Source of the DNA: Caulobacter radicis
GTDB taxonomy: Bacteria; Pseudomonadota; Alphaproteobacteria; Caulobacterales; Caulobacteraceae
DNA: 64,000 nucleotides
Assembly (NCBI RefSeq): GCF_003094615.1
Contig: NZ_QDKO01000030.1
Location: 1 to 64,000 of the forward strand
Reading direction: 5' to 3'
The position numbers were made by a program, and so were the translations under genes. A model generated the notes under the pieces. That model was not told the DNA's origin and did no database searches. It worked only from the letters and a program-made list of their open reading frames with translations. Below are positions 63,575 to 64,000 of the stretch, in pieces. Every line of letters starts with the position of its first letter. Within the stretch, counting starts at the first letter, position 1.

Positions 63575-63695
63575 AGATCCTCCCCCTGAAGGGGGAGGTG
63601 GCCCGGAGGGCCGGAGGGGGAAGCGGCTGCTGACATGCCGCTAGAACTTCCCCCTCAGTCGCTCCGCGACAGCTCCCCCTTCAGGGGGAGCATCT
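63575..63695. repeat. Intergenic palindromic repeat, CTCCCCC family, copy 7
   Basis: Nearly the same as copy 2, including 'tggcccggagggccggaggggg' and the 'ctccgcgacagctccccc' closing arm. Located downstream of sdaA; the following 113 bases carry the upstream region of the last gene. Confidence 0.85.
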
Positions 63696-63808
63696 GGGCC
63701 ACCCTCTCAGGAAAGATAGGCTTCCCACCTGATCGCCGTTCTTTAAAATGAGTGTTTGAACGAGGCCCGCCCCCGTCCCAGGTTAGAGCGGCCCGGCAGG
63801 AGGAACCC

Positions 63809-64000
63809 ATGCGCGACTACCTGAAGTTCTACATCGACGGCCAATGGGTCGAAGCGAAGTCCGACAAGACGGTGGACGTCATCAACCCCGCGACGGAAGC
63901 CGTCGCCGGCCGGGTGACCCTGGGTTCGGTGGAAGATGTCGACCTCGCCGTCCGCGCCGCCCGCAAGGCCTTCGCGACCTATTCCCAGACCAGCCGCGAG
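63809..64000 (+). CDS. Aldehyde dehydrogenase family protein (N-terminal part)
   Basis: The first 64 residues are present, then the window ends. ATG 63809 follows AGGAGGA. 'MRDYLKFYIDGQWVEAKSDK' and 'VINPATEAVAGRVTLGSVEDVDLAVRAARKAFATY' are the standard opening of NAD(P)-dependent aldehyde dehydrogenases. The active site lies beyond the edge, so the substrate is unknown. Confidence 0.93.
   Translation, partial: MRDYLKFYIDGQWVEAKSDKTVDVINPATEAVAGRVTLGSVEDVDLAVRAARKAFATYSQTSRE

Overview
The window is about 64 kb of high-G+C DNA, read here as the chromosome of a Caulobacter-like alphaproteobacterium. The basis is the rpmH-rnpA-yidC-engB order, several TonB-dependent receptors, an ECF sigma factor with YCII-domain partners, a PagL-type deacylase, and many palindromic intergenic repeats built around CTCCCCCT...AGGGGGAG. 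The species cannot be fixed from sequence alone. No tRNA, rRNA, CRISPR array or intact insertion sequence was seen.

Layout. 1-2.5 kb: the end of an Ala-rich protein with its terminator, a secreted DUF4350 protein, and a marR/enoyl-CoA hydratase operon with a clear palindromic operator. 2.6-10 kb: an island of visibly lower G+C (for example 28 G+C in bases 9001-9060). Its left edge carries a frameshifted serine recombinase remnant. It holds a RiPP-type peptide cluster: an 80-residue precursor with a double-glycine leader and repeated Tyr-X-Asp / Tyr-Phe-Asn/Ser motifs, a radical SAM/SPASM maturase, a Tat-exported TraB/TIKI-like protein and a Fic protein on the minus strand. Divergent from these, on the plus strand, are an HlyD-type adaptor and a C39-peptidase ABC transporter. 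10-25 kb: metabolic and envelope genes, including an MBL hydrolase, a five-repeat Cys-rich secreted protein, a TPP enzyme, a feruloyl-CoA-synthase-like ligase, the ECF sigma operon, a DUF2235 putative lipase, a dihydroorotase-like protein, glycosyltransferase 9 and YgfZ. 25-37 kb: Tag, DUF2339, a serine hydrolase, RNase HII, a lipoprotein, a regulator and a TonB receptor/PepSY iron-type operon. 37.5-39.4 kb: a second lower-G+C patch with an unrecognised protein and an OmpA-domain membrane protein. 39-48 kb: NlpC/P60, M17 aminopeptidase, TPR protein, DUF2855, NUDIX, histidine kinase, CAAX protease. 48.6-51.8 kb: rpmH, rnpA, yidC, engB. 52-64 kb: a TonB receptor with a structured leader, a pseudo-receiver protein, purA, pagL-like, threonine dehydratase, M28 peptidase, sdaA and the start of an aldehyde dehydrogenase.

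The most promising undescribed system is the peptide cluster at 3.1-9.9 kb. Its likely logic: the radical SAM enzyme crosslinks aromatic residues in the core, the C39 domain cuts after Gly-Gly during export through the ABC/HlyD pair, and the exported TraB-like protein and the Fic protein add unknown processing, immunity or toxicity functions. Enzyme families and motifs are read from sequence. The product structure and the roles of the last two proteins are inference.
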